Origin: Mycobacterium sp. SMC-4
GTDB lineage: Bacteria > Actinomycetota > Actinomycetes > Mycobacteriales > Mycobacteriaceae
NCBI RefSeq assembly: GCF_025263265.1
Contig: NZ_CP079869.1
Location: 1-64,000, forward strand
DNA: 64,000 bases
Direction: 5' to 3'
The notes beneath the pieces were generated by a model. That model was given only the letters and a program-made list of their open reading frames with translations. It was not told where the DNA came from and searched no databases. The translations under genes were made by a program, and so were the position numbers. This document shows, one piece after another, positions 12,821 to 22,674 of this stretch. Every line of letters starts with the position of its first letter. Position 1 is the first letter of the stretch.

Positions 12821-13230
12821 CAATCAACAGCACACTGCTGCAGTGCTCGCTGCATCACCATCGATCCCTGCTCGACCACCGTGGCCATCGGTGCGACCGC
12901 CGCCTCGGGCAGGACGTCGATGTGCCAGACGAACAGCGTGCTGCCATTCGCGGCGGGCACGGCCTGCATCGAGGCGTGGTGATGGGCGAGGTGGAGGTCT
13001 CCCCCGACCACTGAGTAGGCCACCCGTTTGTGCACGGGGTCGAGGTCGATGAGGCGTTCGGCGACGATGGTGCCGTCGGCGAAGGTGACGACGCGGGTGT
13101 CGGCGTCGAGGCGGGTAGCGGTGACGAATTCCGGGGCGAGACGCTCATGCACCGCGCCGAAATCAGCCAGCACATCCCACACCTGATCGGGCGTGGCGTT
13201 GACGACGAATTCTTTGTGGATGGATGCCAT
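12811..13230 (-). CDS. SRPBCC-fold (polyketide cyclase/START-like) protein
   Basis: This 139-residue protein matches the SRPBCC lipid/small-molecule binding fold: MASIHKEFVVNATPDQVWDVLADF at the start, a run of beta strands, and a long C-terminal helix (MATVVEQGSMVMQRALQQC). Ligand and role are unknown. Its stop codon lies within the last ten bases of the tRNA-Ala gene on the opposite strand. It faces the AraC-type regulator across about 170 bp, so the two may be functionally linked, as inference. Confidence 0.8.
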   Translation of the reverse strand: MASIHKEFVVNATPDQVWDVLADFGAVHERLAPEFVTATRLDADTRVVTFADGTIVAERLIDLDPVHKRVAYSVVGGDLHLAHHHASMQAVPAANGSTLFVWHIDVLPEAAVAPMATVVEQGSMVMQRALQQCAVDCGA

Positions 13231-13397
13231 GGAGTCCTCGCTGGGGTTGTTCGGGTGGGGCCTCGAGCCTGCATCCCCACACGGCGCAGGTCTTGAAGAT
13301 TCTTGCGCGACGGAGATTGTCGGCGATTGTCGTAACCCCGGCTTACGGTTGGTGGGTGCTTTGTGCCAAGACCGTCGCCGCCTGGCCGGGCTTCACT

Positions 13398-14153
13398 GTG
13401 AGCACCGTGCGCTGCTGTCCGAATGAGTCCGATTTCTCGGCCTCACAGATCCGCGGTGATCATCGGCTCGTGCTTGTCCGTCATGGCCGCTTCCGGCGGC
13501 GGGCCGACGGCGAGATCGTCGACCTGGATCGGACTGTCGGCTACATCGGCGGACCGGGCGAAGAGGAAGGGTTTGCCCACCCCGCCGGCGGTGACATCTG
13601 CACCGCGGTGACCATCGAGCCAGAGCTCTTGGAAGCAGCGATGAACCCCAGGGCGGTCTATGTTGACGCGCGTGTCGAGCTCGCCCACCGCCGGGTGCTC
13701 GCCGCAGCCGCGGCCGGCGATGTCGACTGTGCGCTGACCGAAGAGCTGATTCGGCTCGTCGGGCTCGCCGCCCAGTGGCCGGTCCCCCGGCCGGGGCCCA
13801 CCGACCGAATGCTGGTCAGCGCCGCCCGCGAAGCGATCATCGACGGGGCACCGGAATCGACCGGGCTGCGTCCGCTGGCCGCTGCGCTGAAGGTCTCGCC
13901 GTACCGCCTCAGCCGGGTGTTCTCACGATGCATGGGGGTGTCGCTGACCCGATACCGCAACCGGATAAGGGTCGGGCAGGCTCTCGAGCGAGTCGCCGAC
14001 GGGGACACCAGCCTTGCTGAGCTCGCAGCGCACCTCGGTTTCGCCGACCAGGCACACCTGACCCGCACGGTCAGCGAACACCTGGGCTACACCCCCGCGG
14101 CTCTGCGCCGGCAGTTGACCGGTGCCCCATCACAGGCTGGCCGAAATCCGTAG
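13398..14153 (+). CDS. AraC-family transcriptional regulator
   Basis: The C-terminal about 100 residues form the double helix-turn-helix of AraC/XylS regulators (LRPLAAALKVSPYRLSRVFS, then SLAELAAHLGFADQAHLTRT). The N-terminal part reads like an AraC ligand-binding domain (RGDHRLVLVRHGRFRRR). The GTG at 13398 (VSTVRCCPNESDF) was chosen because the longer frame starting at 13224 would overlap the divergent SRPBCC gene and its upstream part is not protein-like. The product is then 251 residues. No strong ribosome binding site was seen, so the start is uncertain. Confidence 0.82.
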   Translation: MSTVRCCPNESDFSASQIRGDHRLVLVRHGRFRRRADGEIVDLDRTVGYIGGPGEEEGFAHPAGGDICTAVTIEPELLEAAMNPRAVYVDARVELAHRRVLAAAAAGDVDCALTEELIRLVGLAAQWPVPRPGPTDRMLVSAAREAIIDGAPESTGLRPLAAALKVSPYRLSRVFSRCMGVSLTRYRNRIRVGQALERVADGDTSLAELAAHLGFADQAHLTRTVSEHLGYTPAALRRQLTGAPSQAGRNP

Positions 14154-14177
14154 GCACCCAGTGCCTTTCGAACCGTC

Positions 14178-14495
14178 CTAGTCCATCACGGCGTCGATGC
14201 ACGTGTGGATCTGCTCGATTCCCGGCCCCTGCTGCGTGCCGTCATGCCAGGACTGCAGCGTCGTGGTCACCGCGCCCTTCAGGATCCGCAGGTATTCGCT
14301 GACCTCGCCGGCCGACATCGTGTCCAGTCGCTTGGCCACGTCGGGTAGCAGCGGTCGCAGCGCGGTGGCGATGCTGGTGGCGCCGCCGATGGCCGGCGTC
14401 TGCGCCAACAGGGTGACGACGCGCTCGAGGTCTGACCGGGTCAGGTCGGGGTAGGCCACGGCCAGATCCTGCTTGACGTCGTCCTTGGTGCTCAT
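14178..14495 (-). CDS. Conserved hypothetical protein, helical
   Basis: This 105-residue protein starts MSTKDDVKQDLAVAYPDLTRSDLERVV and appears mainly alpha-helical and soluble, with no membrane segment and no catalytic motif I recognise. It lies just upstream, in the minus direction, of cwsA's 3' end by about 66 bp, so read-through from cwsA is possible. I do not recognise a family. Confidence 0.65.
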   Translation of the reverse strand: MSTKDDVKQDLAVAYPDLTRSDLERVVTLLAQTPAIGGATSIATALRPLLPDVAKRLDTMSAGEVSEYLRILKGAVTTTLQSWHDGTQQGPGIEQIHTCIDAVMD

Positions 14496-14561
14496 CGGCT
14501 GCCTTCCGGGAGTGTTGTCCTCTGAGGCTCAGCCATACCCCGCCGATGCCCGCCACTACAC

Positions 14562-14963
14562 CTACGGCTTCGGGGTGACCTCCACACTGGGCGGTAGCGC
14601 AGACGGTTCAGGCTGGGTGGAGCGGCGCACGATCGAGAACGCGACCGCTCCCCCGGCCAGCACCGCCACGCCCACGCCGACAATCAGCAGGGGACGGCGC
14701 CGGCTGCGGGACTTGCGGGCCTTCCCCAGTGCCTCCGGCAGGCCGGCGACAGCCTCCTGCGCCGAGGCCAGCTCGGCCCTGAGCTGGCGGGCGACCTTGC
14801 TGCGGCGATAACGCTCGCCGACCCAGGATGCCGACGAGCGCACCGAATCGACGCCCAGGCCCGCTACTCCCCTGGTGACATCCACCGGGCCGACGGTCGA
14901 GTACTTCAGGCCGCGGCCCAGCCGTTGGCCCGGGCTCAGTCGGTCTTCGGTCTTGGAGCTCAT
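14562..14963 (-). CDS. cwsA: Cell wall synthesis/division protein CwsA (Rv0008c homologue)
   Basis: This 133-residue protein is mainly cytoplasmic with one transmembrane helix near the C-terminus (LLIVGVGVAVLAGGAVAFSIV, about residues 91-111) and a short Pro-rich outer tail. Size, topology and its position between tRNA-Ala and ppiA match CwsA, which binds CrgA and Wag31 and helps septal and polar cell-wall synthesis. crgA is about 1.2 kb downstream. The identification rests on synteny plus topology. Confidence 0.85.
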   Translation of the reverse strand: MSSKTEDRLSPGQRLGRGLKYSTVGPVDVTRGVAGLGVDSVRSSASWVGERYRRSKVARQLRAELASAQEAVAGLPEALGKARKSRSRRRPLLIVGVGVAVLAGGAVAFSIVRRSTQPEPSALPPSVEVTPKP

Positions 14964-15079
14964 CGCTTACCTCTCTCACGCCGGAGGACCGGTGTCACGG
15001 TCGGGTCTTCAGCCTGCCATCTCTGCCAACCCCACGGTGCCCGGTTGGTCTCCGAGGGCGCGTGGCACACTGACTTTCC

Positions 15080-15607
15080 GTGACCAGTCCTATTCAGACC
15101 GCGACCGCGACCCTGCACACCAACCGCGGCGATATCAAGATCGCTTTGTTCGGGAATCACGCTCCCAAGACCGTGGCCAACTTCGTCGGACTGGCCCAGG
15201 GCACCAAGGACTACAGCACCGAGAATTCCTCGGGTGGATCCTCGGGCCCGTTCTACGACGGCGCGGTGTTCCATCGCATCATCGACGGGTTCATGATCCA
15301 GGGCGGTGACCCGACCGGAACCGGTCGCGGAGGGCCGGGCTACCAGTTCGCCGACGAATTTCACCCCGAATTGCAGTTCGACAAGCCCTACCTGCTGGCG
15401 ATGGCCAACGCCGGTCCCGGCACCAACGGCTCGCAGTTCTTCATCACCGTGACCGAAACGCCGCATCTCAACCGCCGGCACACCATCTTCGGTGAGGTCG
15501 TCGACCCCGAGTCGAAGAAGGTCGTCGATGCCATCGCGACCACGGCCACCGACCGTTCCGATCGTCCCACCGACCCCGTCGTCATCGAGTCGGTCACCAT
15601 CTCCTAG
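15080..15607 (+). CDS. ppiA: Cyclophilin-type peptidyl-prolyl cis-trans isomerase A
   Basis: This is a 175-residue cyclophilin that catalyses proline isomerisation during folding. Family motifs are [20 protein letters not shown], with the catalytic arginine in FHR, and [10 protein letters not shown]. There is no signal peptide. The GTG at 15080 gives an N-terminus ([19 protein letters not shown]) close to M. tuberculosis PpiA. It converges on the PH-domain gene seven bases away. Confidence 0.96.
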   Translation: MTSPIQTATATLHTNRGDIKIALFGNHAPKTVANFVGLAQGTKDYSTENSSGGSSGPFYDGAVFHRIIDGFMIQGGDPTGTGRGGPGYQFADEFHPELQFDKPYLLAMANAGPGTNGSQFFITVTETPHLNRRHTIFGEVVDPESKKVVDAIATTATDRSDRPTDPVVIESVTIS

Positions 15608-15614
15608 TGCCGCG

Positions 15615-16070
15615 TCACCGGGCGCCGGGTGTGAACCCGGCCTCGGTGAGCGCATCGAAGACCTCCACCGGGTCCGTCCCGAGGTCCCAGCGGCTGAGCA
15701 CCAGGAGACGGTCGTCGACCGTCTCGATCTCCAACAGCCGCACTCTGCGCCCGATGCGGCGGAACTCGGTGATGCGGGTCAACGTGATCTCCGCGCGGTT
15801 CAGCGTGCGCTGCTGCCACCATCCGCGGTAGACGAGCGCGTCGTCGGCGATTGCCAATTTCGGACGTGCCCGCCACGACATGACGGCGAACACAAGCAAA
15901 CCCAGGGCGGCCAACCCGATCAGGATGCGCCCGGGTAGGTCTGTGACCAGCGTCACAGCGCCGAAACCGAGCATGATGCCCGCTGCGGCGGCGCCCAGGA
16001 TGCCCGCGGTCGGCGGACCCCACTGTGTTTGCTGTGGCGACAATTCACAGCCTCCTAGCGTGGCATTCAC
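15615..16070 (-). CDS. PH-domain (bPH-type) membrane protein, Rv0010c homologue
   Basis: This 151-residue protein has two hydrophobic segments near the N-terminus (GILGAAAAGIMLGFGAVTLV and ILIGLAALGLLVFAVMSW). A soluble beta-rich domain of bacterial PH type follows (LAIADDALVYRGWWQQRTL and ITEFRRIGRRVRLLEIET). Position next to ppiA and crgA agrees with Rv0010c. Function is unknown. Starts downstream of 16070 are possible. Confidence 0.83.
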   Translation of the reverse strand: MNATLGGCELSPQQTQWGPPTAGILGAAAAGIMLGFGAVTLVTDLPGRILIGLAALGLLVFAVMSWRARPKLAIADDALVYRGWWQQRTLNRAEITLTRITEFRRIGRRVRLLEIETVDDRLLVLSRWDLGTDPVEVFDALTEAGFTPGAR

Positions 16071-16072
16071 TG

Positions 16073-16081
16073 TTATCCACA
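16073..16081 (+). promoter_or_regulatory. Perfect DnaA-box sequence outside oriC
   Basis: TTATCCACA is an exact DnaA box. It lies just upstream of the minus-strand PH-domain gene's start and is followed by GGTGCTATCCCCA, a weaker match. It may bind DnaA and link this promoter to replication, or may be chance. Confidence 0.4.
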
Positions 16082-16182
16082 GGTGCTATCCCCAATGGGG
16101 ATGAACTACACGCGTGTGATCTGGTAACGCGCAGGTTGCGGGCCCGGAAACGGACCGCGACCGAATTTCCGGCCCCGTCAAC

Positions 16183-16464
16183 TCACCGCCAGCGCATGGT
16201 CAGCAGCAAGCCGGTGATCATGAAGGCAAACGCGATGGCGTAGTTCCAGACGTTCAGGTCGGCCATCCACTGCAGCAGACTGGGGACCTCCGGCCCGCTG
16301 CCGGCGAGCTGGAACACGATCAACCACACCAGTCCGATCAACATCAGGCCGACGAACAACACGACAAACCAGATGCTCGACGGACCGGCTTTGACCTTCA
16401 CCGGCGTCCGGCTCACCGGATTGATGGTGAAGTCGTTCTTCTTGCGGACCTTGGACTTGGGCAT
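16183..16464 (-). CDS. crgA: Cell division protein CrgA
   Basis: This 93-residue protein has two transmembrane helices ([20 protein letters not shown] and [18 protein letters not shown]) and the typical basic N-terminus [12 protein letters not shown]. CrgA binds FtsZ, FtsQ, FtsI and CwsA and helps localise the divisome. Length and sequence match mycobacterial CrgA (Rv0011c), and the synteny agrees. Confidence 0.96.
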   Translation of the reverse strand: MPKSKVRKKNDFTINPVSRTPVKVKAGPSSIWFVVLFVGLMLIGLVWLIVFQLAGSGPEVPSLLQWMADLNVWNYAIAFAFMITGLLLTMRWR

Positions 16465-16544
16465 GGGAACCTTCGGACGGTGCGACGATGGGTAGAAGAA
16501 AGCCTAACGCAGCCCGGGGCTGCGGCTTGCGAAGGAGACGACCG

Positions 16545-17309
16545 GTGAAGGATCGCGACGTGTCCGAGCAGAAGCGAACCGGCTGGCGTTTCGGTGTCCC
16601 GGTGGTCTGTGCGGCCGCCGGGCTGCTGCTGGGCGTGACCTACGGCGTCTCCGGTGGCGACGAGATCCGGCGCAGCGACTCGCCCCGGTTGGTCGACCTC
16701 GTCCGGGAGTCCCAGCAGTCGGTGGACCGGCTGACCGGCCAGCGTGATGTGCTGGTCGCCGAGACCGACAACCACCACGGCGGGTCACCGGCGACCGTGC
16801 AGGCGCTGGAGGCGATGACCCGGCGTGCCGACGTGCTCTCCGATCAGGCCGGCCTGACCGCCCTGCGCGGACCAGGCCTCGTGGTGACCCTGCAAGACGC
16901 CCAGCGCGATGCCCAGGGACGCTTTCCGCGCGACGCCTCCCCCGACGACCTGGTGGTCCACCAGCAGGACATCCAGGCCGTGATCAACGCGCTCTGGAGT
17001 GCGGGCGCCGAAGGGATCCAGCTTCAGGACCAGCGCATCACCGCGACGTCTGCCCCGCGCTGCGTGGGCAACACCCTGCTGCTGCACGGACGCACCTACA
17101 GCCCGCCGTATGTGATCTCGGCGGTCGGGGACGCGACGCAGATGCAGTCGGCGCTGGCCGAGTCCCAGATGGTCTCGCTGTACAAGCAGTACGCGGTGCG
17201 GTTCGGGTTGGGTTACGTGGAGCAACGCAGCGACGAGGTGGAACTGGTCGGCCACACCGAACCGGTCCGCATGCAGTTCGCCGAACCACTCGGCCCTGTG
17301 GGCTACTAA
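16545..17309 (+). CDS. DUF881 membrane-anchored protein, Rv0012 homologue
   Basis: This 254-residue protein has one N-terminal transmembrane helix (FGVPVVCAAAGLLLGVTYGV), then a coiled-coil-like region and the extracytoplasmic DUF881 domain, which has the fold of YlxW/YlxX-type division proteins. The GTG at 16545 has GAAGGAG seven bases upstream. An ATG at 16488 would start before that site and add a basic tail. Its location between crgA and pabA is conserved. A cell-envelope role is inferred. Confidence 0.87.
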   Translation: MKDRDVSEQKRTGWRFGVPVVCAAAGLLLGVTYGVSGGDEIRRSDSPRLVDLVRESQQSVDRLTGQRDVLVAETDNHHGGSPATVQALEAMTRRADVLSDQAGLTALRGPGLVVTLQDAQRDAQGRFPRDASPDDLVVHQQDIQAVINALWSAGAEGIQLQDQRITATSAPRCVGNTLLLHGRTYSPPYVISAVGDATQMQSALAESQMVSLYKQYAVRFGLGYVEQRSDEVELVGHTEPVRMQFAEPLGPVGY

Positions 17310-17381
17310 AGTGACGCAGCAGTTAAAATTGCTGAACTTCACCCGCCGGCGCCTGGCGTTTGGTATTCGTTAACTCAAGAT

Positions 17382-17415
17382 CACACAGCAGGCCTGGTGT
17401 TCAGCCCGCTGTGTG
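17382..17415 (+). terminator. Hairpin after the DUF881 gene
   Basis: The arms CACACAGCAGGC and GCCCGCTGTGTG pair with one mismatch around a 10-base loop, about 70 bp after the DUF881 stop. There is no T run, so it resembles the U-tract-less terminators described in mycobacteria. It could also be a regulatory site of the next gene. Confidence 0.4.
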
Positions 17416-17554
17416 GTCCTTCGTCGGGGCCCGGCGGAAAAATGAGGAACTGCTCGCTTCCGCTGGCGCGCTGGTTAGCTAACCCCTAACATGAGCAAAG
17501 CTCGGATGGGGGTGGCCCCGACGGTCCGGCGCTCGGATGACTCGGAGGGAACCC

Positions 17555-18772
17555 ATGACCAGTCGACATCGTCGGCCCCGTCGGCCCCGTCGCACGGCAG
17601 CAGCTGTGGCGGCTTCGGCACTGTGCGTGCCGGCAGTTCTGGGACTGACCCCATCGCCGGCGGCGGAGGCCGCGACGGTGCTGAACGTCGAGGGGACATT
17701 CCAACCGCCCAAGACCACCCAGAAGGGCTTCAAGGGCGCGTTCTGCGAGCACAATTCGTGCAAAACGGTCAATACTTCCCCGGGGCTGGGTGACGCCTTC
17801 ACCGGCGCCATGGCGCTGCAGGCTGCGGCCATGCTCACCCCGGGCGACCTGATCATCATGGGCTACTCGGTGGGCGCCTCGTCGATCTACGAACGCCTGC
17901 GGACCTGGGACGTGTTCCCCGGCGTGGCTCCCGACCCCAACCGGGTCGTGCTGCTGGTGACCTACGGCAACCCCGAGAGCAAGTACGGCGGACAGGCCAA
18001 GGACTTCCCGGGCACCGGGCTGCCCGAAGATCTGCCCTACAAGGTGCTCAACGTGACCATGCAGTACGACAGTGTTGCTGACCGGCCGGACCGCTTCGGC
18101 CTGTTCTCACTGATCAACCTGTCCTTCGCCAACCACTTCGCGTACAAGAACATCGACATCAACGATCCGCGCAACCTCGTCTACCAGGACGAGGACGGCA
18201 CCACCTACATGTTGGTCAAGGCCGAGGTGTTGCCGATGCTGCAGTTCGTCAGCTGGTTCGCCAGCGAGTCCCAGATGGCTCAGCTCGATGCCATCTTCCG
18301 GCCGCTGGTGGAACGCGACTACGATCGTCCGGCTTACGTCGAGCAGGGCGAGGGCGCGGACTGGGGCAACGGGCTGCCGCCGGCGTCGCTGCAGGGCAGT
18401 GACCGTCAGGCCGAACGCCGCACCGTCGCGCCTGCCGCCGACCCCGTCATCGAGGAGTCCGCCGACGGGTCGGTGGACGCGGCGGACGAGCCGCTGATCG
18501 ACTCCAGTGGGACCGAGCCGCTGGCCGCCGACGTGTCGGCCGACCTTGGTGAGCCCGTCGACGACGCCGTCGAGCTCGAAGAGTCCGTCGACCTCGATGA
18601 GCTCCAGGACGCCGATCTCACACAGCCCGATATCGACGAGCAAGATGACGACGTCTCCCCCGACCCCCGACAGTCCGCCGGGACCACACCGTCGGCCGGT
18701 GGCGACTCGGACAGCGGCTCAACTGCCCGCAGTGAGAGCCGTCGCAGCGAGCGGGCATCCGCTGCGTCCTGA
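17555..18772 (+). CDS. Secreted PE-PPE-domain hydrolase
   Basis: This 405-residue protein starts with a very basic N-terminus and a hydrophobic signal (AAAVAASALCVPAVLGL) with an Ala-rich cleavage region. The following about 250 residues match the PE-PPE domain, an alpha/beta-hydrolase fold; the nucleophile elbow GYSVGAS has the GxSxG serine. The last about 130 residues are acidic and probably disordered. ATG 17555 has GGAGGG just upstream, so it is preferred over ATG 17537. No PE or PPE N-terminal helices are present. Esterase or acyltransferase activity in the envelope is plausible but not shown. Confidence 0.83.
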   Translation: MTSRHRRPRRPRRTAAAVAASALCVPAVLGLTPSPAAEAATVLNVEGTFQPPKTTQKGFKGAFCEHNSCKTVNTSPGLGDAFTGAMALQAAAMLTPGDLIIMGYSVGASSIYERLRTWDVFPGVAPDPNRVVLLVTYGNPESKYGGQAKDFPGTGLPEDLPYKVLNVTMQYDSVADRPDRFGLFSLINLSFANHFAYKNIDINDPRNLVYQDEDGTTYMLVKAEVLPMLQFVSWFASESQMAQLDAIFRPLVERDYDRPAYVEQGEGADWGNGLPPASLQGSDRQAERRTVAPAADPVIEESADGSVDAADEPLIDSSGTEPLAADVSADLGEPVDDAVELEESVDLDELQDADLTQPDIDEQDDDVSPDPRQSAGTTPSAGGDSDSGSTARSESRRSERASAAS

Positions 18773-18797
18773 GCGAGGCGCACGCTAGCCTGGCCTG

Positions 18798-19472
18798 ATG
18801 CAGGTCTTGGTCGTCGACAACTACGACAGCTTCGTGTTCAACCTGGTCCAGTACCTGGGTCAGCTCGGGGTGAACGCGACGGTGTGGCGCAACGACGACG
18901 CACATCTGACGACCGCTGCAGACATCGCCGCGGCAGCCCGCGACTTCGATGGAGTGCTGCTCAGCCCCGGGCCCGGCACGCCCGAGCGCGCCGGCGCCAC
19001 CATCGGACTGGTGCGGGCCTGCGCCGAGGCCGGCACCCCACTCCTGGGCGTCTGCCTCGGCCACCAGGCCATCGGGGTGGCGTTCGGCGGCACCGTAGAC
19101 CGTGCCCCCGAGTTGTTGCACGGGAAGACCAGCACCGTCTATCACGTGAATCTCGGTGTGCTGCAAGGGTTGCCGGACCCGTTCACCGCCACGCGCTACC
19201 ACTCGCTGACGATCCTGCCGGAAACGCTGCCCGCCGAGTTGACCGTGACCGCCCGCACCGAGGGCGGCGTGATCATGGGCGTGCAACACGTCGAGCTGCC
19301 GATCCACGGGGTGCAGTTCCACCCCGAGTCGATCCTGACCCAGGGCGGCCACCGCATGCTGGCCAACTGGCTGGGCTACTGCGGCCAGCCGCCGGCCGAG
19401 ACGCTGGTCCGCCAGCTCGAGGACGAGGTCGCCGGCGCCGTCGAGGCGGCTACGACGCGAAGCTCAGCGTGA
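18798..19472 (+). CDS. trpG: Glutamine amidotransferase of aminodeoxychorismate/anthranilate synthase (Rv0013)
   Basis: This is a class I glutaminase that supplies ammonia to PabB or TrpE for folate or tryptophan synthesis. It begins MQVLVVDNYDSFVFNLVQYL. The catalytic cysteine is in GVCLGHQAIG, and the His-Glu pair is in GVQFHPESILTQGG. The length is 224 residues. Mycobacteria have one such protein, called TrpG or PabA, that may serve both pathways. Its 3' end overlaps the end of pknB on the other strand by 23 bp. Confidence 0.93.
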   Translation: MQVLVVDNYDSFVFNLVQYLGQLGVNATVWRNDDAHLTTAADIAAAARDFDGVLLSPGPGTPERAGATIGLVRACAEAGTPLLGVCLGHQAIGVAFGGTVDRAPELLHGKTSTVYHVNLGVLQGLPDPFTATRYHSLTILPETLPAELTVTARTEGGVIMGVQHVELPIHGVQFHPESILTQGGHRMLANWLGYCGQPPAETLVRQLEDEVAGAVEAATTRSSA

Positions 19473-21327
19473 TTCTGCTGCCGAAGGTCAGCGCACTGCC
19501 GGCCGCCGGCGCCTGACGCACCACCGCGTTGGTGCGCTGACCGGAATTGGCCACGTCGGGGCCCTTGTCCAACACCCCGGTCCAGCCCAGCGCACGCAGC
19601 CGCGGTTCGGCGTCGGTCCAGAACATGCCGACCACATCGGGCATCACGAACTGGTTGCCGCGCGAGACCTGCATCTGGATCACGGTGTCCTGAGGCACGG
19701 TCTCACCGGCCGCCGGCTCGCTGCCGACCACCTGGCCGGCGGTCACCGTGCTGTCCACCTCGATCGGCACGGCGTTGGTGAAACCGGAGGCGGCCATCAC
19801 CTGCTCGCATACCTGGGGGGTTTGGCCGACGCAGTCGGGCACGCTCGCGGTGGCCGGACCGCGACCCACCACGACGGTGATCTCGTTGGTGATCGCCGAG
19901 GTCTGATTGGCCGGCGGGACGGTCGAGATCACCGTGTCGCGTTGCTCGGGCAGTGAGGTCGACTCGGTCTGGCGGAAGCGTTCGAATCCGGCGTCGGTGA
20001 GTCTCTCGACCGCCTCGGCATAACTGAGCCCCGACACGTCGGGAATCTCGCGCTGCTCGGGCCCGGTCGACACATTCAGCGTCACCTCGTCACCGGCGGC
20101 CACGGAGGTGTCGGCGTCGGGCTCGGTGCTGATGACGTGGTCGGGCGGCACGGTCGAGTCCGGTCGCTGCTGGGTGCGAATGCTGAAGCCGCGATTCTGC
20201 AGTGCGGCTATGGCGTCGGCCGAGGGCTGCCCACTGACGTCGGGAACCTGGACCTCCCGGGTCTCACCGCCGAACATGTTGATCGCGACGGTCACCACGA
20301 TCGTCAGGACCGCCAGCACGGCCACCGCGACCAGCCACCGGCCCACCGACCCGCGGCCCGCCGACTCCTCGTAGCGGGCCCGACGCCCGCGCACCGGGCC
20401 CATCGGCTCGGTGTGCGGGTGCGACGGCGTCGCGGCCAGCAGCGACGTCCGTTCGGCGTCGGTGAGGATCTTGGGCGCGTCCGGCGTCTGACCGCTATGC
20501 ACCTTGACCAGGTCGGCGCGCATCTCCGCGGCCGTCTGGTAGCGGTTGTCCGGGTTCTTGGCCAGCGCTTTGAGCACGACCGCGTCCAGTTCCGGGGAGA
20601 TGTCGCTGTGCCGCTGCGACGGCGGCACCGGGTCTTCGCGGACATGCTGATAGGCCACCGCGACCGGAGAATCGCCGACGAACGGGGGCTGGCCGGTGAG
20701 CACCTCGTAGAGCACGCAGCCCAGCGAGTACACATCCGAGCGGGCGTCGACCTTGACGCCGCGGGCCTGTTCGGGCGACAGGTACTGCGCGGTGCCGATG
20801 ACCGCGGCGGTCTGGGTGACCGGATTGCCGGCGTCGTGAATGGCCCGGGCGATACCGAAGTCCATCACCTTCACCGCGCCGGTCTTGCTGATCATGATGT
20901 TGGCCGGCTTGACGTCGCGATGGATGATGCCGTGCTGATGGCTGAAGTTCAGCGCCTGGCAGGCGTCGGCAATAACCTCGATGGCCCGCTGGGGATCCAT
21001 CGGCCCGTCGGTGTGGACGATGTCACGCAGCGTCACACCGTCGACGTACTCCATCACGATGTAGGGCAGCGGCCCGGTGGGCGTCTCGGCCTCGCCGGTG
21101 TCGTACACGGCGACGATCGCGGGATGGTTCAGCGCCGCTGCATTCTGGGCTTCCCGCCGGAACCGCAGGTAGAAGCTCGGATCGCGGGCCAGGTCGGCGC
21201 GCAGCACCTTGATCGCGACGTCGCGGTGCAACCGCAGATCACGAGCCAGGTGCACTTCGGACATACCGCCGAAGCCGAGGATCTCACCGACTTCGTACCG
21301 GTCGGACAGGTGCTGTGGGGTCGTCAT
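19450..21327 (-). CDS. pknB: Ser/Thr protein kinase PknB with PASTA repeats
   Basis: This is an essential membrane kinase that senses peptidoglycan fragments and phosphorylates division and wall enzymes. The kinase domain (about 1-275) shows [11 protein letters not shown], the catalytic [12 protein letters not shown] and the activation loop [17 protein letters not shown] with its threonines. A transmembrane helix (about 331-353) is followed by four PASTA repeats to the C-terminus. The length of 625 residues is normal. Its ATG overlaps the pknA stop by four bases. It is the last gene of the fhaA-pknB block. Confidence 0.98.
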   Translation of the reverse strand: MTTPQHLSDRYEVGEILGFGGMSEVHLARDLRLHRDVAIKVLRADLARDPSFYLRFRREAQNAAALNHPAIVAVYDTGEAETPTGPLPYIVMEYVDGVTLRDIVHTDGPMDPQRAIEVIADACQALNFSHQHGIIHRDVKPANIMISKTGAVKVMDFGIARAIHDAGNPVTQTAAVIGTAQYLSPEQARGVKVDARSDVYSLGCVLYEVLTGQPPFVGDSPVAVAYQHVREDPVPPSQRHSDISPELDAVVLKALAKNPDNRYQTAAEMRADLVKVHSGQTPDAPKILTDAERTSLLAATPSHPHTEPMGPVRGRRARYEESAGRGSVGRWLVAVAVLAVLTIVVTVAINMFGGETREVQVPDVSGQPSADAIAALQNRGFSIRTQQRPDSTVPPDHVISTEPDADTSVAAGDEVTLNVSTGPEQREIPDVSGLSYAEAVERLTDAGFERFRQTESTSLPEQRDTVISTVPPANQTSAITNEITVVVGRGPATASVPDCVGQTPQVCEQVMAASGFTNAVPIEVDSTVTAGQVVGSEPAAGETVPQDTVIQMQVSRGNQFVMPDVVGMFWTDAEPRLRALGWTGVLDKGPDVANSGQRTNAVVRQAPAAGSALTFGSRITLSFAS

Positions 21328-22652
21328 GTCAACATCTGTTCTGAAAGCGCCAGGGACACCGCCACCGGCGGTGAGCGGTCGAGGAATGCTGATACCCAGT
21401 ATCGGGCAGATTCACGAGCGGCCGGGTTTTCCGCTGCACCGGCCGGTGCAGCAGCGGGCGTCTCGGGTGGTGGCTCGGCGGGCGGTTCACCCGGAACCAC
21501 CTCGGTGGTCGGAGTCTCGGTGACGGTGGGCGGTGGGGTGCGGTCCCGACGGTCCTGCGCGTTGAGCACGATCAGTATCGCGATGACGATCGCCAACGCG
21601 CCGAGCACCCCGGCGGCCCACAGCAGCGCCCGCTGCCCTGACGAGAACGTGCGCCGCGGCGGCGGCGCCGAGCGGTGACTGCCGACCGCGCGCGCACGCG
21701 TCGCGGTGGCCGGCGCGCGGCCGGTCATCTCCGCTGCCGGGCGCTGCGCAATGGCGGGCGGCACCGCGGTCGGCGCGGCCCGCCCGATGGCCGGTGCCGC
21801 GTTGGGCCGCGGCGGTCGGCGGCCGGCCCGCACCGCGGCAACGGCATCGGCGAAAGCACCGCCGGACTTGTAGCGCGCGCCCGGGTTCTTGACGAGCGTG
21901 ATCTCGATGAGCTCACGCACATTGGGCGGGAGATCGGCCGGTAGCGGCGGCGGGGTCTCCTTGATGTGCTTCATCGCCACCGTCAGCGCACCGTCGCCGG
22001 TGAACGGCCGTTTGCCCGAAACCGATTCGTAGCCAACGACTCCCAGCGAGTAGACGTCACTGGAAGCGGTGGCGTCGTGGCCCAGCGCCTGCTCGGGCGC
22101 GATGTACTGCGCGGTGCCCATCACCATGCCGGTCTGGGTCACCGGGGCGGCGTCGACGGCCTTGGCGATGCCGAAGTCGGTGAGTTTCACCTGACCGGTC
22201 GGCGTGATGAGGATGTTGCCCGGTTTGACGTCGCGGTGGACCAGCCCGGCGGTATGGGCGACCTGCAGCGCCCGCCCCGTCTGCTCGAGCATGTCCAGCG
22301 CATGGCGCAGCGACAGCCGGCCGGTGCGCTTGAGCACGGAGTTCAGCGGCTCCCCGTTGACCAATTCCATCACCAGGTAGGCGGTGCGGCCTTCCCCATC
22401 GATGTCGGTCTCGCCGTAGTCGTACACCCCGGCGATGCCCGGGTGATTGAGCATCGCGACGGTGCGGGCCTCGGCGCGGAAGCGTTCGACGAACTCCGGG
22501 TCGGTCGAATACTCGGCCTTGAGAACCTTGACGGCGACGCGCCGGCCCAGCCGCGAGTCGACGCCCTCCCAGACCTGGCCCATACCGCCGGTGGCGATGA
22601 GGCGTTGCAGCCGGTAGCGCCCCGACAGCGTGACTCCGACGCGGGGGCTCAT
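21324..22652 (-). CDS. pknA: Ser/Thr protein kinase PknA
   Basis: This 442-residue kinase controls cell shape and division together with PknB. The kinase motifs are [27 protein letters not shown] and DFGIAKAV. A transmembrane helix ([21 protein letters not shown]) follows a Pro/Ala-rich juxtamembrane stretch, and the short outer tail is Pro/Glu-rich with no PASTA repeats, as in other PknA. The start [13 protein letters not shown] was chosen; the open frame extends 60 codons upstream but overlaps pbpA and is not protein-like. It lies 22 bp after pbpA. Confidence 0.97.
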   Translation of the reverse strand: MSPRVGVTLSGRYRLQRLIATGGMGQVWEGVDSRLGRRVAVKVLKAEYSTDPEFVERFRAEARTVAMLNHPGIAGVYDYGETDIDGEGRTAYLVMELVNGEPLNSVLKRTGRLSLRHALDMLEQTGRALQVAHTAGLVHRDVKPGNILITPTGQVKLTDFGIAKAVDAAPVTQTGMVMGTAQYIAPEQALGHDATASSDVYSLGVVGYESVSGKRPFTGDGALTVAMKHIKETPPPLPADLPPNVRELIEITLVKNPGARYKSGGAFADAVAAVRAGRRPPRPNAAPAIGRAAPTAVPPAIAQRPAAEMTGRAPATATRARAVGSHRSAPPPRRTFSSGQRALLWAAGVLGALAIVIAILIVLNAQDRRDRTPPPTVTETPTTEVVPGEPPAEPPPETPAAAPAGAAENPAARESARYWVSAFLDRSPPVAVSLALSEQMLT

Positions 22653-22674
22653 TTCTTGCCTCCGGCAAGGTGGC

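Noticed and set aside
20137..21678. A 513-codon plus-strand open frame across pknB and pknA
   Set aside because: It spans the junction of two well-supported kinase genes and has a low-complexity His/Arg/Gly composition typical of a shadow frame.
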